From: Chitinophagaceae bacterium
GTDB taxonomy: Bacteria > Bacteroidota > Bacteroidia > Chitinophagales > Chitinophagaceae
Reading direction: 5' to 3'
Assembly: GCA_023957755.1 (NCBI GenBank)
Contig: JAMLGT010000009.1
Location: 1-64,000, forward strand
DNA length: 64,000 nucleotides
Part shown: positions 44,751 through 53,527 of the stretch, piece after piece
How the letters are laid out: each line of letters starts with the position of its first letter
How positions within the stretch are numbered: position 1 is the stretch's first letter
The notes under the pieces: generated by a model
Told to the model about the DNA's origin: nothing
The model's input: the letters and a program-made list of their open reading frames with translations, nothing else
Databases searched by the model: none
Position numbers and translations under genes: made by a program

Positions 44751-44761
44751 GCAAAAGAACA

Positions 44762-45877
44762 ATGAATTTTAATCAGTTAAACATAATCCCCAAAATACTT
44801 GAAGCATTAAAGGATACAGGATACACATCACCTACTGAAATACAACATAAGGCGATTCCCCAAATTTTGGCAGGCAGAGACATATTGGGATGTGCGCAAA
44901 CAGGTACGGGTAAGACAGCAGCCTTTGCGATCCCTATTTTACAAAACTTGCAACAGGTAAGGAGGCGCGGGATGGTAAGGGTGTTAGTATTGACTCCTAC
45001 ACGTGAACTGGCATTACAAATTGAGGAAAACTTTATTGCCTATGCAAAGTACCTTGATACAAAGTCTATTGCCATTTTTGGAGGTGTGTCGCAGGCTCCT
45101 CAGGTAGCAGGATTAAAGAAAGGCGTGGAAGTCCTGATTGCTACTCCGGGACGGTTGTTGGATTTAATGCAACAGGGAATTGTAAATCTGGCACAGATTG
45201 AGGTGTTGGTGCTCGATGAGGCGGATCACATGCTGGATATAGGGTTTATACACGATATAAAGCGCATTCTGCTCAAGGTGCCCGAAAAGAGACAGACACT
45301 TTTCTTTTCAGCAACCATGCCGCAGTCGATTCGCAAATTCGCTAATACGATTTTAAGAAATCCTGTAGAAGTATCGGTAACGCCCGTTTCTTCTACGGCA
45401 AAAACAGTACAGCAATCCGTTTACTTTGTGGAGAAGAAGGAGAAAGCCGGATTACTGGTGCGTCTTTTAAATGAGAAGCCTGTGCAACGTTCTCTGGTAT
45501 TTACCCGCACTAAACATGGTGCTGATAAACTGGTAAGGCAGTTGGGAAAGAGCGGGATCGATGCAGCAGCAATCCATGGAAACAAATCACAAAATACAAG
45601 GCAAAGAGCGCTGGAAGATTTTAAGAGAAACAGGATACGTGTGTTGGTGGCAACAGATATTGCAGCCAGAGGAATAGATATTGATGAGTTACCTTTTGTG
45701 GTCAACTATGAGCTGCCCAATGTGCCTGAAACCTATATACACAGGATTGGACGTACGGGCAGGGCAGGGAAAGAGGGTGTCGCAATTTCGTTTTGTGGAG
45801 TGGAAGAGAGGGATGAATTGAAAGGAATTCAAAAGTTGATTGGATTTCGGATTCCCGTAAATCCGAATGAGAATTGA
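44762..45877 (+). CDS. rhlE: DEAD-box RNA helicase RhlE-like
   Basis: A 371-aa ATP-dependent RNA helicase with the complete set of motifs: Q motif (PTEIQHKAIPQIL), Walker A AQTGTGKT, PTRELA, TPGR, DEAD in VLDEADHML, SAT, and HRIGRTGRAG. The short length without a basic C-terminal tail fits the RhlE group. It is followed by two cold-shock-domain genes on the same strand, so the likely job is to unwind structured RNA, including in the cold. A long leader with three hairpins precedes it. Confidence 0.93.
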   Translation: MNFNQLNIIPKILEALKDTGYTSPTEIQHKAIPQILAGRDILGCAQTGTGKTAAFAIPILQNLQQVRRRGMVRVLVLTPTRELALQIEENFIAYAKYLDTKSIAIFGGVSQAPQVAGLKKGVEVLIATPGRLLDLMQQGIVNLAQIEVLVLDEADHMLDIGFIHDIKRILLKVPEKRQTLFFSATMPQSIRKFANTILRNPVEVSVTPVSSTAKTVQQSVYFVEKKEKAGLLVRLLNEKPVQRSLVFTRTKHGADKLVRQLGKSGIDAAAIHGNKSQNTRQRALEDFKRNRIRVLVATDIAARGIDIDELPFVVNYELPNVPETYIHRIGRTGRAGKEGVAISFCGVEERDELKGIQKLIGFRIPVNPNEN

Positions 45878-45955
45878 TTTAATTCATTTTGAATTTCCGG
45901 AGTAGTCATGAGGTGAAAGATTTTTAAAACACTTAATTAAATCATATAATTACAA

Positions 45956-46390
45956 ATGGGAGATTCCTATAATAAAAAAGCGTTGCAACAAAAGAAAGCA
46001 AAAAAGAAGCAGGATAAAATAGACCGTAGAAAGGAGCGTAAAACGCATAATAATAAAGGAAAGAGCCTCGAGGAGATGACAGTGTATCTGGATGAAAATG
46101 GTAATTTTACAGATGTACCGCCTGAGTTGCAAAAGAGAAAGGAAATAAAATTGGAAGATATTCAACTTGGAGCGGCGCCTGTTGTGGAGGAAACGGAGTT
46201 TACCGGCGTTTTATCCTCCTTTTTTATGGATAAAGGGTTTGGTTTCATTTCAGAAGACAATACAAGAGAATCGGTTTTCGTGCATAGCAACGATATGTCG
46301 GAGCCTTTAAGTGAAGGAGATAAGGTGGTCTATGAGAAGAGAAGGTCACCAAAGGGGTTTCAGGCTGTGAATATTCGGAAAGTCAGATAA
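45956..46390 (+). CDS. Cold-shock-domain protein with basic N-terminal extension
   Basis: A 144-aa protein. Residues 1-35 are very rich in Lys and Arg (KKAKKKQDKIDRRKERK). Residues about 80-144 form a cold-shock domain with RNP1-like KGFGFI and RNP2-like VFVHSND. It probably binds single-stranded RNA, with the basic arm adding affinity. It lies 78 bp after rhlE and 30 bp before a small Csp. Confidence 0.9.
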   Translation: MGDSYNKKALQQKKAKKKQDKIDRRKERKTHNNKGKSLEEMTVYLDENGNFTDVPPELQKRKEIKLEDIQLGAAPVVEETEFTGVLSSFFMDKGFGFISEDNTRESVFVHSNDMSEPLSEGDKVVYEKRRSPKGFQAVNIRKVR

Positions 46391-46420
46391 AAAACTTTAA
46401 TAATAATCAATTCAGAAACA

Positions 46421-46612
46421 ATGCCAACAGGAACAGTAAAATTCTTCAATGAATCCAAAGGTTTTGGATTTATTAAACCGGATGATGGGTCAAAAGATAT
46501 TTTTGTGCACAGTAGTGGACTGAAAACAAATATCCATGAAGGTGATAAAGTAGCTTATGAAGTGGAGGAGGGAAAGAAAGGGCCCAATGCAGTGAATGTC
46601 AGGATGGCCTGA
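46421..46612 (+). CDS. Cold shock protein (CspA family)
   Basis: A 63-aa single cold-shock domain: [21 protein letters not shown] contains RNP1 and DIFVHSSGL contains RNP2. It would be an RNA chaperone that melts secondary structure. It is the third gene of the rhlE-csd-csp unit, closed by a terminator at 46687. Confidence 0.96.
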   Translation: MPTGTVKFFNESKGFGFIKPDDGSKDIFVHSSGLKTNIHEGDKVAYEVEEGKKGPNAVNVRMA

Positions 46613-46686
46613 TCACGATTAGCTTTTAAATTTTCTTATAACCGGCTGCAATTTGCAGCGACGGTTTAGGGTGTCTTTAATTGAAA

Positions 46687-46717
46687 GGCTCTTCCTGGCA
46701 ACAGGAAGGGCCTTTTT
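46687..46717 (+). terminator. Intrinsic terminator after cold-shock genes
   Basis: Stem GGCTCTTCCTG / CAGGAAGGGCC with loop GCAA and five T, 75 bp past the csp stop. The 11-bp stem is strong. Confidence 0.9.
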
Positions 46718-46940
46718 AGGATTTTGAAAGGTTGCTATGCCTGCAGTCAGGTATTCATCTTGAAGCCTGAATCGCCTACACTGCAAAACGACTCCGCCAA
46801 GGAGCATTACGGCAAGTTTTCTGACTCGTCCAGGTCCGGTCAACAGGATTGGTTCTTTCAGAATTTCTCGTAGTGTAAAATAAACTTTGGTTGACGGGGT
46901 AACGTCCGGGTGAAAGTACGCTGATACAACATCGCGAATC
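46718..46940. other. Unassigned gap between two terminators
   Basis: About 220 bp between the plus-strand terminator of the cold-shock unit and the minus-strand terminator of the T9SS protein gene. It is more G+C-rich than the surrounding gaps and contains short inverted repeats (for example CTCC-GCCAA-GGAG). A minus-strand frame of 107 codons crosses it but runs through the terminator and resembles no family. I see no tRNA, riboswitch or known RNA in it. Confidence 0.4.
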
Positions 46941-46983
46941 AAAAAATGTCACAGGTATTCTGCTGAGAATATCTGTGACATTT
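46941..46983 (-). terminator. Intrinsic terminator of the T9SS protein gene
   Basis: Read on the minus strand: an 11-bp arm AAATGTCACAG / CTGTGACATTT, extended by a second 5-bp arm TATTC/GAATA after one G-T position, loop of six, ending in six T. It lies about 50 bp past the stop of the gene at 47034. Confidence 0.85.
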
Positions 46984-47033
46984 GGAAGCTTTGCGCGGGG
47001 TGAGGGAGATATATTACCCTGGCTATCTTAGTT

Positions 47034-48611
47034 TCAGTCTTTCAATATTTTGATAACCTGTTGATTGGTGCCATTCTGGTAGCGAATCAAATACACACCT
47101 TTACTCCATCCGGCCATATTAATTTCGATTTGCGTTGCTTTTACTGGCATACGGATTATTTCACGGCCATCTGTGTTGGTGATTATGAGTATTGCGGAGG
47201 GTATTACTGAGTCAGGGAGCATCAGATGTAATCTGTCCATGACCGGATTCGGAAATGCCTGTACACCCAACCCCTTATTTTGGCTGATGTTTACTGTCGC
47301 AATGGTGGAATAGGTGATTGTATTTTTGTTATCCGTCATCTTCAGGCGGTAATAATTTCTTCCACTAAAAGGATGTTCATCTCTGTATGTGTACGCTGAA
47401 GGGATACCTCTGGGGTTTACGGTGGCCCAGTCTGTAAAGTGTATTCCATCACTACTTCTTTGTAACACCATCTTGTCAGTGATTTCCTCGGATCCTGTTT
47501 GCCAGGTAATCAATACCTGGCCGTTATTTGCCACAGCATTGAAATGAAGAAGTTTGATATCTAAAGGCTCACCTTTAAGGAAGGATACATAGTTGGTAAT
47601 GCTCCAATCGTCTAAACTTCTGATAAATAATGTATGCACTCCATCATTCAAAGCAGAAGTATTTGCTACGAATGAAACATTGCTCAAATCCACACCGGGT
47701 GTAACAGGGATAATTGTTCCATTTCCAAATCCGGGATCAGTATCAAAGAAATATTCTGCATAAGTAATATTTCCCGGAGCAGCAGGTGCAGGTGGGTAAC
47801 TAAAATCTGTATTCACCAAAAAGGGAACAACATTACTTAAACTCCATACGTCCTCACTGTTCTTAGTTCTTATCACTAAATAATGTGTTGAATTGCTCAA
47901 CCCGGTTGTGTTTGCCGAAAAATAAATATTGGAAATATTTTGACCGGGTGTTATGGTAATGGAGGTTCCGTTCCCCATTCCGGGGTCGGTATCTATAAAA
48001 TATTCTGCTGCCACAATATCAGTAATGGCTGCAGGTGCTGTTGCATAATCCGGGTTATGATCAACTAAAAAATTATTTATGTTTGTAAGGCTCCACTTAC
48101 CGTCAATGCTTTTTGTACGAAAGCCATAGCGATGAATACCATTGCTTAATCCGGTTGTATTAAGTGTAGCCAATATGTTTGCAATATCAGTACCGGCAGA
48201 TACGCTGATTGCAGTTGCATTTCCCATTCCGGGATCTGTATCAATCCAATATTCGGCTGCTACAATATTGGTAACGGCAGGGGGGGCAGATACATAATTC
48301 GGATTATGATCTATTAAAATTTCACTGATGATGGTATGGCTCCATTTCCCAGTTACACTTTTGGTACGCAAACTATACCGGTGAATACCATTGCTCAGTC
48401 CGTTTGTGTTGATAGAGGCTGATGCATTGGAAATATCTGTTCCTGGACTAACGGTTATGGAGGTAGCGTTTCCAATTCCCGGGTCGGTATCTATCCAATA
48501 TTCTGCTGCTACAATATTTGCCAATGCTGGAGGAGCAGGTGGATAGTTGGGATCCTGCGCTTTGGCACAAATAAAACCAAGCAGTAGTATGATACTGAAA
48601 ATTGCTTTCAT
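47034..48611 (-). CDS. Modular secreted protein with T9SS type A sorting domain
   Basis: A 525-aa protein. Signal peptide to about residue 18; four tandem modules of about 85-90 residues, each with EYWIDTDPG or EYFFDTDPG near the start, GNAT/GNGT, then GLSNGIHR or its variants and W-S-N; then a linker domain (LLHFNAVANNGQVLITWQTGSEEI...) and a Por secretion C-terminal domain (VQAFPNPVMDRL...KGVYLIRYQNG...QQVIKIL). The protein should be exported by the type IX system and attached to the surface or released. The repeat family has no known function. It follows a beta-helix gene by 43 bp in the same operon. Confidence 0.88.
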   Translation of the reverse strand: MKAIFSIILLLGFICAKAQDPNYPPAPPALANIVAAEYWIDTDPGIGNATSITVSPGTDISNASASINTNGLSNGIHRYSLRTKSVTGKWSHTIISEILIDHNPNYVSAPPAVTNIVAAEYWIDTDPGMGNATAISVSAGTDIANILATLNTTGLSNGIHRYGFRTKSIDGKWSLTNINNFLVDHNPDYATAPAAITDIVAAEYFIDTDPGMGNGTSITITPGQNISNIYFSANTTGLSNSTHYLVIRTKNSEDVWSLSNVVPFLVNTDFSYPPAPAAPGNITYAEYFFDTDPGFGNGTIIPVTPGVDLSNVSFVANTSALNDGVHTLFIRSLDDWSITNYVSFLKGEPLDIKLLHFNAVANNGQVLITWQTGSEEITDKMVLQRSSDGIHFTDWATVNPRGIPSAYTYRDEHPFSGRNYYRLKMTDNKNTITYSTIATVNISQNKGLGVQAFPNPVMDRLHLMLPDSVIPSAILIITNTDGREIIRMPVKATQIEINMAGWSKGVYLIRYQNGTNQQVIKILKD

Positions 48612-48654
48612 CTTTTTTATATTTTCTTCCTGATCTTTTTCAGGAATGGATGAA

Positions 48655-49722
48655 TTAGTTATTGTTCCTGGTGCTAAAAGTTACGTTCATAGAATTTGTA
48701 CCCGAAGGAATGCTGGTAGGTGCCGTTAAACTGTAAATTGTTGGTATAGCCGGAATGCCTGAAAGTTTGTAAGGATCGGTAGCGCCGAATGCGCCACAAT
48801 CAGGCGTTACCACTGCACCTACTGTAACGCCGGCAGCAATGGCAGGAGAACCTGCTTTTAAAACCATGCGTGAATCTAAACTGCCGGTAGTGCCACCTAC
48901 ATAGACTGTGGACATATCTACATTTATCAGGTTGTTAACCGCAGATGGTGGCAGCGTTTGGTTTTGCTGAAACAAATTGTTTTTGATATTACAATTAGTG
49001 AAATTTACCGGTGTATTATTGTTTTGAGCAAAAATATTATTAGCTACATAGCAATTGGCAATGGTAGTTACAGTGCCTATACCAGATGATGCAAAGCTAT
49101 TATTGCGAAAAATATTATTAGATCCACTTAGGTTAGCTAGATAGGGGGACGCATAGAAACTTGTAAAAATATTATTCTCACAAGTGAAATCAGTTAATGA
49201 CCCGGAGGAGCAGTTTAGAGTACTTAGTACGAAACATTTACGAATGGTAAGCCCGCTATTACTTGCATTTGGTACATAAAAGCTTTCTGCTATTTCGCAT
49301 TTCTCAAAAGTGATATTATTCCACGCATTATCTCCGTAGATTGTACCGCCGGAAAAAACAATGCCTATAAACTTGCAGCCACTGCTACCTGTAAGCAGAT
49401 TGATGCTGCGTATAACAGAACTATATTTATTATACTGCAATCCCACGTTGGCAGGATAGTTTACATCAGCAGGGTCTAAAAAGTAACCGGTGCCAATAAT
49501 GGTAAGTTGCTTACTGATGCTTGCATCATTATAGCTGGTAGCGCTGCCTTCAATATAAAGTGTATCGCCGTTTACTACCAATGCACTATATACTGCTGCA
49601 TCAAAAGCGGAGAAATCAGCACTGGCGCCAGCATTATTATTTACCCGCCATACTTTAGCGCTGGCATTGAAATATGCAAATTGAAGAAGTGTGATGACCA
49701 GAAGGGAATAGTACTTTTTCAT
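48655..49722 (-). CDS. Secreted right-handed beta-helix protein
   Basis: A 355-aa protein with a signal peptide (cleavage near NASA). The repeated hydrophobic-Asn pattern (NITFEKCEIAES, LTIRKCFVLST, TDFTCENNIFTS, NNIFRNNSFASS, CYVANNIFAQNN, CNIKNNLFQQN) is that of a parallel beta-helix of the pectate-lyase superfamily. No catalytic residues were recognised, and no T9SS domain is present; the C terminus is Thr/Ser-rich and ends abruptly. It is the first gene of a two-gene unit and has an ATCAT-N8-ATGAT element in its promoter. The ligand is unknown. Confidence 0.82.
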   Translation of the reverse strand: MKKYYSLLVITLLQFAYFNASAKVWRVNNNAGASADFSAFDAAVYSALVVNGDTLYIEGSATSYNDASISKQLTIIGTGYFLDPADVNYPANVGLQYNKYSSVIRSINLLTGSSGCKFIGIVFSGGTIYGDNAWNNITFEKCEIAESFYVPNASNSGLTIRKCFVLSTLNCSSGSLTDFTCENNIFTSFYASPYLANLSGSNNIFRNNSFASSGIGTVTTIANCYVANNIFAQNNNTPVNFTNCNIKNNLFQQNQTLPPSAVNNLINVDMSTVYVGGTTGSLDSRMVLKAGSPAIAAGVTVGAVVTPDCGAFGATDPYKLSGIPAIPTIYSLTAPTSIPSGTNSMNVTFSTRNNN

Positions 49723-49753
49723 ATCAGTGGTATTTTATTGTTTAAGTGTGATG

Positions 49754-49801
49754 TAAAAATAGAGGAGAGGGTAGGCGGCAACAATCATTAAAAAAGATGA
49801 T
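49754..49801 (-). promoter_or_regulatory. Shared-element promoter, copy 1 (beta-helix gene)
   Basis: Inverted repeat ATCAT-N8-ATGAT (49784-49801, core of six A), exactly 22 bp, then minus-strand -7 box TATTTTTA (49761-49754). The 22 bp correspond to a -33 box plus an 18-nt spacer; the -33 position reads TGTT, a poor box, so activation by a bound protein is plausible. The rest of the gap up to the plus-strand gene at 50060 contains a run of C and no recognised signal apart from a TATCTTCA -7-like box at about 50033. Confidence 0.6.
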
Positions 49802-50059
49802 TTTTTTGCGGTTAGGCATTAAGCAGAAAGAAAAAGATAGAGATGATTGTGCTATACAGGTGATCCGGTTCCTAAGTTCTGACTGTTCGGCTTTTTTGTG
49901 TCAGGATCCTTAGTAATTCCTATTCCCCCCCCTTTCCATGCCTACAATTGGATTCCTATTAAATAATTCTGCTCCTTAATAAAATATTTTTGAATAGATT
50001 ACGATTAATAGTAATGTAAATTGAGGAGCTAATTATCTTCACTCATTTAAATGGAATTT

Positions 50060-52051
50060 ATGAGAAAAAATATTTGTGCTGTTTTAATCCTTTTGCCTCT
50101 TATTTTGGCAACTCAGGCATCCGGTCAATCCAGACCCGTGAATAGAAAAATACAGCCTGTATCAGGGCAGGTTATTAAGGATACAGTTCCGGATAATACA
50201 AGTTTGATAAATCCAAAATTAAATAAGAAGGTGATTGAAGCAGCGGCCGCATCATATAATCAACCGAATTTATTTTTGATTAAAGAAAAACCTGCCGAAC
50301 CTGAAGTATATCCTCGTGTACCTCCTGTATTTTATTATATAGATGATGAAACAATCTATGAAGCAAGCAAAGTAAAAGACCCGAATTGGCAATACAATTT
50401 TATCTGGACCAATATACCCGCTGCTGCCACACAGGCAAGGTTTGAAATATCATCATTGCCGTTTCCGCCATTAGATGCAAACTTTAAAGGAGCAAAAGAA
50501 ACAAGGATTATTCAAAAATTAAGAACAAGGGTTATTGGAAAAAAACAAGCAGATACGGTACGGTTTAATATCAGCTTTACAGACCCGATATTAAGGTTAA
50601 ACCCCAAATTATTTGATGTAAGTAAAACGAAACAGGAAGGCAATCAGTCAGGCAATGCTATAAAAAGCCAGGAGCGCTCTGTGGTAAAACAGTTAAACAG
50701 AACCGGCAAGGTAAATACAAGCAAGGTATCCAATCAGAATTTCACTTTGAGCGCCAGCCCATTAAAATTACTTTCAGACCAGTCAGGTTATGGGTACTAT
50801 TTTGTACGACTCATTGCATTGGATGCAGCAGGCAATCCTGTGGGGCGAATTGGAAATACCATCAAGATCATTCCGCATTTTTTAGAGCCATTCAAGCAGC
50901 CGGTTCCGAGCAGTGAAGATTCTTTGCAATCGGACTATGAAATTACAGCAATCAATTATGTGCCCATGCACGAACCGGAACAACAGTTTGAAAATTGTGT
51001 AGTAATAACCGGCTATAGCTCGCCGTCATTAATGCAGGCTGCATATCCTGTTGGTTCCACTATGTGTCCTTCGCCTCCTGAAAAACCCTCAGCTTTTGAA
51101 AAAGTATTCAGTACTGTAAGCTCAGCATTAAGTGCAGCTTCTTTAGCTACGAAAATTGTTATGGAAGGATCCGCTAAAGTTTTTAATGATACAAAAAATT
51201 CTGTGAAAGTAATGATTGGAAAATACCTGTGCGACAATACGGGTGTAGATGTAGTAAAGGCAATGGATAACAATGGAGGTGTGGCTACTGCAGCCATAGA
51301 TGCAGGCTGTGTGGCTATTGCTGATACTACATTTGATGTGGCAATGTCATATTACGGTATGCCGCCCACTATTCCCAATTTTGATGAGATGTGCAAACTG
51401 GCAAAAGGCCAGGTGGTGGAACTTATGGTACAGAAAGCTTCAGAATATTCAGGTAAAACCTGCAATGAAACAAATAAGCAATCCATATTGCAGGCGTATG
51501 ATCAAATTGTAAATGAGAGCGTTAAAAAGAATATTCAAAGTGACGGTCTGTCTTTCAAACCCGACCCAAGAGGACAATACCAAATGCCTTATGTGGAAAT
51601 TGAAATTTCTCGTAAACGGCAAACACAAAAAGGAGCTCCTATTATAACAAACCTTTATTTTACTCCCCAGGTGGAAAAACATTTTAAAGATTTGTATGAT
51701 AAAGACAACAGGAAAAACTATTCTGTAGATATTAAAACCGATAAACTTTATCAGCAGGTCATGATGCCCATACCCTATTTGAAAAATGTTGGAGACAAAA
51801 TAAAATTGATAGTAGTGCTCACACCCAAGCGTTCTTATTTTTCATACCGCTGTCCCAATGGCGCCATTGATGGTATTGAAAATTATCAACAACATTGTGA
51901 AGGATTGAATGTAATGCAGGGAGAAATCGGCGATCCAAGATTCAGCCTTGGATATTCCGCTATGGTGGACAATGCAACGATTGCCATAAAACCCGAAGGA
52001 AAGATTGCCTTAGCGCCGGGTGTGCAAACCAGGTTTGTGCATCATCAGTAA
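50060..52051 (+). CDS. Secreted protein of unknown function
   Basis: A 663-aa protein. It starts at the ATG that begins a signal peptide (residues 1-23, ends ASGQ); an in-frame ATG lies 9 bp upstream. After a Pro/Lys-rich N-terminal part there is a beta-rich region containing YNFIWTNIPAAATQARFEIS, a Lys/Gln-rich linker, and a C-terminal half with several scattered Cys (MCPSPPEKP, YLCDNTGVD, GCVAIADT, EMCKLAKG, GKTCNET, YRCPNG, QHCEGL) that could form disulfides. I recognise no family. It is divergent from the beta-helix operon, without the shared promoter element. Confidence 0.72.
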   Translation: MRKNICAVLILLPLILATQASGQSRPVNRKIQPVSGQVIKDTVPDNTSLINPKLNKKVIEAAAASYNQPNLFLIKEKPAEPEVYPRVPPVFYYIDDETIYEASKVKDPNWQYNFIWTNIPAAATQARFEISSLPFPPLDANFKGAKETRIIQKLRTRVIGKKQADTVRFNISFTDPILRLNPKLFDVSKTKQEGNQSGNAIKSQERSVVKQLNRTGKVNTSKVSNQNFTLSASPLKLLSDQSGYGYYFVRLIALDAAGNPVGRIGNTIKIIPHFLEPFKQPVPSSEDSLQSDYEITAINYVPMHEPEQQFENCVVITGYSSPSLMQAAYPVGSTMCPSPPEKPSAFEKVFSTVSSALSAASLATKIVMEGSAKVFNDTKNSVKVMIGKYLCDNTGVDVVKAMDNNGGVATAAIDAGCVAIADTTFDVAMSYYGMPPTIPNFDEMCKLAKGQVVELMVQKASEYSGKTCNETNKQSILQAYDQIVNESVKKNIQSDGLSFKPDPRGQYQMPYVEIEISRKRQTQKGAPIITNLYFTPQVEKHFKDLYDKDNRKNYSVDIKTDKLYQQVMMPIPYLKNVGDKIKLIVVLTPKRSYFSYRCPNGAIDGIENYQQHCEGLNVMQGEIGDPRFSLGYSAMVDNATIAIKPEGKIALAPGVQTRFVHHQ

Positions 52052-52155
52052 TCACCGGGTAGAATATTATTTTTTTGATACTGTGTTGCTAATTAACTTC
52101 ATAGTGAATCTAATTACTTTCGGGTTCTGATAGTAATACTTCAATTTTAGTGTTC

Positions 52156-53370
52156 ATGAAAATTCTGAAATATATATTTGTTATTCTTATTTCAGGAAAT
52201 ACTATTCTCTGCTTTTCCCAGTCTTCCCTAAACAAAGATGAACTCATTGCCGATGCTGAGAAATACAGGACCACTATTTCCACACGACATAAAAATCCTT
52301 TTACGAAAATTTCCAGGGAGCAATTCAATCAAAAAATTGATTCCCTGATTGCTGTAGCTCCCCAATTGAGTAAGGAAAAATTTATTGTAGAGTTATTTAA
52401 AATCAACTCACAAATAGAAGACGAACACACCATTTTATTTCCGGATAATGAAATGGAATTGCCTTTTAAATTTGAATTATTTGATGAGGGGATGACAATA
52501 GTGGCTTCCGACAGTGCAAACCAGTCCTTTTTATTGAACCGGATTGTGTCTATAAATAATATTCCCTGGAGCCGGATAGATTCATTGTATAGAACATTAA
52601 TCAAAAGAGACAATCCCTCATATTTCAAATTTTTTGAAGCTTATTATTTCAACAATGTTGAATTGCTGAAAGGGCTGGATATTGTCAATAATACCAGCGG
52701 TATTCCGTTTCAGTTTATATCTCCCACCGGGGACACTATTAATGTGGCTATTAATGCTATTCGTAAAGTACCAAATGAAACCTGGATTTACGCCAAGCCA
52801 TACAAAAACCTTTTAGCCTACACTAAAAAGAACAACTACTGGTATCAATATGATGAAAATATCAAAGCTCTGTATTTTAATTACCGGCATTGTAGTGAAG
52901 ACGAAAATGAATCATTCAGAAGCTTTAATAAAAAACTGTTTGAAACTATTGAATTAGTTAAACCTGAAAAACTGATTCTGGATTTCAGGTTTAATGGCGG
53001 AGGGAATTCCAGGATTTTGAAACCTTTTATAGAAAAAATTCAAAAAACTTATTTGAATGATAGTGGCCGGTTTTTTATACTCATTGGCAGAAAAGTGATT
53101 TCTTCTGCTTTGATGAATGTCATTGATCTGAAAAAGACAACCCATGCGATTTTTATTGGAGAAGCAACTGGTGGCAATATCAATCATTTCGGAGAATTAA
53201 AATCTTTTGAACTCCCCAATTCAAAAATCAGAGTAACCTACTCAACAAAATTTTGGGAAAACTGGACTGGCCATGATGGTTCTTTTCATCCTGATTTTGA
53301 AACCGGCAATAAATTATCCGACTTTATCAATTCGTATGATAAAGCGCTTGAGACAGCTTTACAAAAATGA
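52156..53370 (+). CDS. S41-family-like serine protease, secreted
   Basis: A 404-aa protein with a signal peptide ending near CFSQ. The C-terminal half shows the S41 (tail-specific protease) core: LILDFRFNGGGNS, FILIGRKVISSALMNVIDL (Ser at the nucleophile position) and FIGEATGGNINHFGE. No PDZ domain is obvious. The N-terminal half is helical and is followed by a strand-rich segment. The start at the ATG 52156 is chosen over a GTG 6 bp upstream. The natural substrate is unknown, and the gene is not clearly in an operon. Confidence 0.75.
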   Translation: MKILKYIFVILISGNTILCFSQSSLNKDELIADAEKYRTTISTRHKNPFTKISREQFNQKIDSLIAVAPQLSKEKFIVELFKINSQIEDEHTILFPDNEMELPFKFELFDEGMTIVASDSANQSFLLNRIVSINNIPWSRIDSLYRTLIKRDNPSYFKFFEAYYFNNVELLKGLDIVNNTSGIPFQFISPTGDTINVAINAIRKVPNETWIYAKPYKNLLAYTKKNNYWYQYDENIKALYFNYRHCSEDENESFRSFNKKLFETIELVKPEKLILDFRFNGGGNSRILKPFIEKIQKTYLNDSGRFFILIGRKVISSALMNVIDLKKTTHAIFIGEATGGNINHFGELKSFELPNSKIRVTYSTKFWENWTGHDGSFHPDFETGNKLSDFINSYDKALETALQK

Positions 53371-53427
53371 TTGCTCCATTTCCCGGTTTAATCAATTGTG
53401 AAGTTGTTAGTTTATTAAACCTTAGAA

Positions 53428-53458
53428 CCTTCGTAGCTAATCCTTTTTGCTACGAAGG
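53428..53458. repeat. Inverted repeat and degenerate copy of the GCCAC repeat family
   Basis: Perfect 10-bp arms CCTTCGTAGC / GCTACGAAGG around an 11-nt T-rich loop. The wider stretch 53413-53510 (ACCTTCGTAG..., AAGACACCAGG, ACACAAAAGAAAAA...TAGTGAGCCTTAGT) is a decayed member of the repeat family found in the tandem array at 60.3 kb. It lies between two convergent genes and may end both transcripts. Confidence 0.55.
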
Positions 53459-53527
53459 CCAAAGACACCAGGCAACACAAAAGAAAAATTAGTGAGCCTT
53501 AGTACCTTGATTATATACTTCAAAAAA

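Noticed and set aside
46619-46942. 107-codon minus-strand frame
   Set aside because: It runs through the cold-shock terminator stem and starts at the edge of another terminator; no family resemblance.
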